Below, piece after piece: positions 62,122 through 64,000 of a DNA stretch of 64,000 bases. Location: the NCBI RefSeq assembly GCF_001544835.2, contig NZ_FCNX02000006.1, positions 310,001 to 374,000 on the forward strand, written 5' to 3'. The position numbers and the translations under genes were made by a program. Under the pieces are notes generated by a model. That model had not been told where the DNA came from, did no database searches, and worked only from the letters and a program-made list of their open reading frames with translations. The DNA is from Caballeronia fortuita. Lineage in GTDB: Bacteria > Pseudomonadota > Gammaproteobacteria > Burkholderiales > Burkholderiaceae. The first letter of the stretch is position 1. Each line of letters begins with the position of its first letter.

Positions 62122-63039
62122 ATGGAAATGGTCGGCGGAATGCGGCTTGCGCAGCTGTTCACCAGCAATCAGGAACAACTGCTCGCGGACTGGCTTCCGC
62201 AGCAGCACGCGATCGCATCGCGGCGCGGGCTCGTCGGCGAAGCAGAGTTGCGCAATCAGTTCTCGCAATTCGTCTCGCTGCTCGTGACGGCGTTGGGCGC
62301 GTCCGAGCGCGTGGATTTCAAGTCGCCCGCGTGGCAGGAAGTGCGCGCGTTTCTCGCGGAGATGTCCACGTTGCGCGCGCGTCAGGGTTTCTCGCCCGTC
62401 GAGACCGCGATGTTCGTGTTCTCGCTCAAGCAGCCGCTCTTCGCGCGCCTGCGCGAGACGCTCGGCAACGATGTAGCCACCCTTGCCGATCTCAACTGGG
62501 TCATCAGCACGCTCTTCGACGAACTCGGCCTCTACACGACCGAAGTGTTCCAGGCGAGCCGCGAGCAGGTCATCGTGCGCCAGCAGCAGGAACTGCTCGA
62601 ACTGTCGACGCCCGTCGTGCAGTTGTGGGACGGCATTCTCGCGCTGCCGCTCATCGGCACGCTCGATTCCGCGCGCACGCAGGTCGTGATGGAGAACCTG
62701 CTGCAGAAGATCGTCGAAACGGGCGCGGCCATCGCGATCATCGACATTACCGGCGTGCCGACCGTCGATACGCTCGTCGCGCAACATCTGCTGAAGACCG
62801 TCGCGGCGGCGCGTCTGATGGGCGCGGATTGCATCATCAGCGGCATTCGTCCGCAGATCGCGCAGACCATCGTGCATCTCGGCGTGAACCTCTCGAACGT
62901 CACGACCAAGGCGACGCTCGCGGCGGCCTTCGTCATCGCGCTGCAGCGCACGGGCAAGTCGGTGACGGCGGGGCTCGCGCAGGAAGCGGCCCGCGGCGGC
63001 CGCGCGAGCGACGGCTTCGATTCGCTGCAACCGGAATGA
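62122..63039 (+). CDS. RsbR-type stressosome sensor protein (STAS domain)
   Basis: A 305-residue cytosolic protein. Residues about 1-150 form an all-helical RsbRD-like sensor, and a C-terminal STAS domain (about 163-280) holds IIDITGVPTVDTLVAQHLL, whose Thr residues (T210/T217 region) are like those phosphorylated by RsbT in RsbR proteins, and GIRPQIAQTIVHLGV. It is the first gene of the module R-S-T-phosphatase. It would form, with RsbS, a large complex that releases RsbT on stress. Confidence 0.92.
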   Translation: MEMVGGMRLAQLFTSNQEQLLADWLPQQHAIASRRGLVGEAELRNQFSQFVSLLVTALGASERVDFKSPAWQEVRAFLAEMSTLRARQGFSPVETAMFVFSLKQPLFARLRETLGNDVATLADLNWVISTLFDELGLYTTEVFQASREQVIVRQQQELLELSTPVVQLWDGILALPLIGTLDSARTQVVMENLLQKIVETGAAIAIIDITGVPTVDTLVAQHLLKTVAAARLMGADCIISGIRPQIAQTIVHLGVNLSNVTTKATLAAAFVIALQRTGKSVTAGLAQEAARGGRASDGFDSLQPE

Positions 63040-63101
63040 CGGCGCCCGCCGCCATGTCCGGCACGCATCGAACGCAACGCGACTGAACGGGGTTTCAAGC
63101 G

Positions 63102-63461
63102 ATGGAACGCATTCCGATTCTCACGATGGGCAAGCTTCTGCTCGTCACCATTCAGGTCGACATGCACGACCGGCTCGCGCTCGCGCTGCAGGACGATCTG
63201 ACGAGCCGCATCGTGAAGGACGGCGCGCGCGGCGTGCTGATCGACATTTCCTCGCTCGACGTGGTCGATTCCTTCATCGGACGGATGATCGGCAACACGG
63301 CCGCGATGGCCCGCGTGCTCGACGCCGAGACGGTGGTCGTCGGCATGCAGCCTTCGGTCGCGATCACGCTGGTCGAACTCGGCCTCACGCTCTCCGGCGT
63401 GCGTACCGCGCTCAACGTGGAAAAGGGCATGGCGCTCCTTTCGCGGGGCGGCACGGCCTGA
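63102..63461 (+). CDS. rsbS: RsbS-type stressosome scaffold (STAS domain)
   Basis: A 119-residue single-STAS-domain protein. S57 in DVVDSFIGRMI matches the Ser of RsbS that is phosphorylated by RsbT. It starts 62 bases after the RsbR-type gene with GGGGTTTC upstream, and the RsbT-type gene follows 21 bases later. Together they make the core of a stressosome-like complex. Confidence 0.93.
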   Translation: MERIPILTMGKLLLVTIQVDMHDRLALALQDDLTSRIVKDGARGVLIDISSLDVVDSFIGRMIGNTAAMARVLDAETVVVGMQPSVAITLVELGLTLSGVRTALNVEKGMALLSRGGTA

Positions 63462-63482
63462 CGGCCGCATGCGAACGACTCC

Positions 63483-63923
63483 ATGACGATCTACCACTCC
63501 ACAGCCGCGCCGACGTCCTCGTCGCAGCCCGACACCCTGCCCATCCGCAACGACGAGCAGATCGTGCGGCTGCGCCAGTTCGTGCGCGAAAAGGCAGTCG
63601 CGCAAGGCCTGTCTCTCATCGACCAGACGAAGTTCGTGACGGCGGCGAGCGAGCTGGCACGCAACACGCTGATCTACGGTGGCGGCGGCGACGCGCATTG
63701 CTATGTCGTCGAACGTAACGGCCGGCGCGGTCTCAAACTCGAATTCGTCGACAACGGCCCCGGCATTCCGGATATCCCGCGCGCGCTCTCCGACGGCTTC
63801 ACGTCGGGCAGCGGTCTCGGGCTCGGTCTCGGCGGCGCAAAACGCCTGTGCGATGAATTCGACATCCGCTCGGCGCCCGGTGAAGGCACGCACGTATCAA
63901 TTACCAAATGGAAACCGTTCTGA
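63483..63923 (+). CDS. rsbT: RsbT-type serine/threonine kinase (GHKL ATPase)
   Basis: A 146-residue HATPase_c-family kinase. The N box is AASELARNTLIYGGGG, the G1 box DNGPGIPD and the G2 region SGSGLGLGLGGAKRL. In the Bacillus system RsbT phosphorylates RsbS and RsbR, leaves the complex and then activates a PP2C phosphatase. Its 3' end overlaps the next gene by 16 bases. Confidence 0.92.
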   Translation: MTIYHSTAAPTSSSQPDTLPIRNDEQIVRLRQFVREKAVAQGLSLIDQTKFVTAASELARNTLIYGGGGDAHCYVVERNGRRGLKLEFVDNGPGIPDIPRALSDGFTSGSGLGLGLGGAKRLCDEFDIRSAPGEGTHVSITKWKPF

Positions 63924-64000
63924 AGGAATCGATGGCCGCGCAGCAGCGCTACGAGATCGCCGAGGCGAGCCAGATCGCCTTCGCGCGGCGCGCGGTCGGC
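63908..64000 (+). CDS. Start of a probable SpoIIE-type phosphatase gene (partial)
   Basis: The frame from ATG 63908 is open to the window end (31 residues). The run YEIAEASQIAFARRAVG resembles the N-terminus of RsbX-like or ATP-binding SpoIIE-family phosphatases found beside RsbT in proteobacteria. An ATG at 63932 is an alternative start and would avoid the overlap with rsbT. The assignment comes mostly from order and needs the rest of the gene. Confidence 0.5.
   Translation, partial: METVLKESMAAQQRYEIAEASQIAFARRAVG

Noticed and set aside
62532-63893. A 453-residue minus-strand open frame over the stressosome genes
   Set aside because: No family signs, and it overlaps three well-supported genes.
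1-64000. Insertion sequences, prophage genes, CRISPR arrays, tRNA or rRNA genes
   Set aside because: No transposase, integrase, spacer-repeat array or RNA-gene pattern was found on reading either strand; a dedicated RNA-gene search was not possible here.

Overview
The window reads as chromosome from a high-GC betaproteobacterium of the Burkholderiaceae, most likely the Caballeronia/Paraburkholderia group. This is inferred from gene content: a lanthanide-type XoxF methanol dehydrogenase with a tetrahydromethanopterin (H4MPT) C1 pathway, a complete C-P lyase locus, a DUF3563 mini-protein, many LysR regulators, and a long palindromic repeat of a kind I associate with these genomes. Coding density is high. 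Many genes are chained by ATGA start/stop overlaps. I saw no rRNA, tRNA, CRISPR array or transposase.

Layout. 1-3269 (minus): H4MPT C1 genes (beta-RFAP synthase, mtdB, an ATP-grasp protein, start of a probable mch). 3356-3970: first copy of a ~600-bp near-palindromic repeat. 4038-8854: pterin dehydratase, xoxF, xoxG, xoxJ and an unrecognised exported protein. 8855-9449: second copy of the repeat. 9455-13569: LysR regulator, two metallo-beta-lactamase-fold proteins around a SoxYZ-like carrier, and an EthD-like protein; this is a periplasmic set known to travel with quinoprotein dehydrogenases. 13685-17749: TetR regulator with twin palindromic operators, MFS transporter, Pr6Pr membrane protein, flavin disulfide reductase.

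17977-32830 is a phosphonate locus: phnCDE transporter, then on the other strand a glnHPQ / C45 acyltransferase-peptidase / RpiR-regulator cassette, then phnN-DUF1045-phnF facing phnGHIJKLM. Together these genes would import organophosphonates and split the C-P bond through ribosyl intermediates. PhnF is the likely repressor, and HutC-type motifs lie upstream of both phnG and phnC.

32999-50564 is mixed: AAHS-type MFS transporter, unknown membrane protein, chemoreceptor, small exported proteins, VOC protein with divergent LysR, FUSC-type protein, hybrid histidine kinase, PhoD-type phosphatase, AAA ATPase, DHA2 efflux pump and a kinase/regulator pair. 50586-61748 holds a DUF3563 protein, dinB behind a perfect SOS box, a TauD-like dioxygenase with a sulfonate/nitrate-type ABC transporter, LysR/aldo-keto reductase, exonuclease III, alpha/beta hydrolase and an NCS2 nucleobase permease. 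62122-64000 is a stressosome-like module (RsbR, RsbS, RsbT homologues and the start of a probable SpoIIE-type phosphatase).

Main points for follow-up: the paired palindromic repeats bracketing the xox module; a metallo-beta-lactamase-fold protein of the quinoprotein relay set that has lost its zinc ligands; the unknown xox-linked exported protein; the acyl-glutamine-like uptake cassette inside the phn locus with twin palindromic operators; and an orphan intrinsic terminator that may mark a small RNA.
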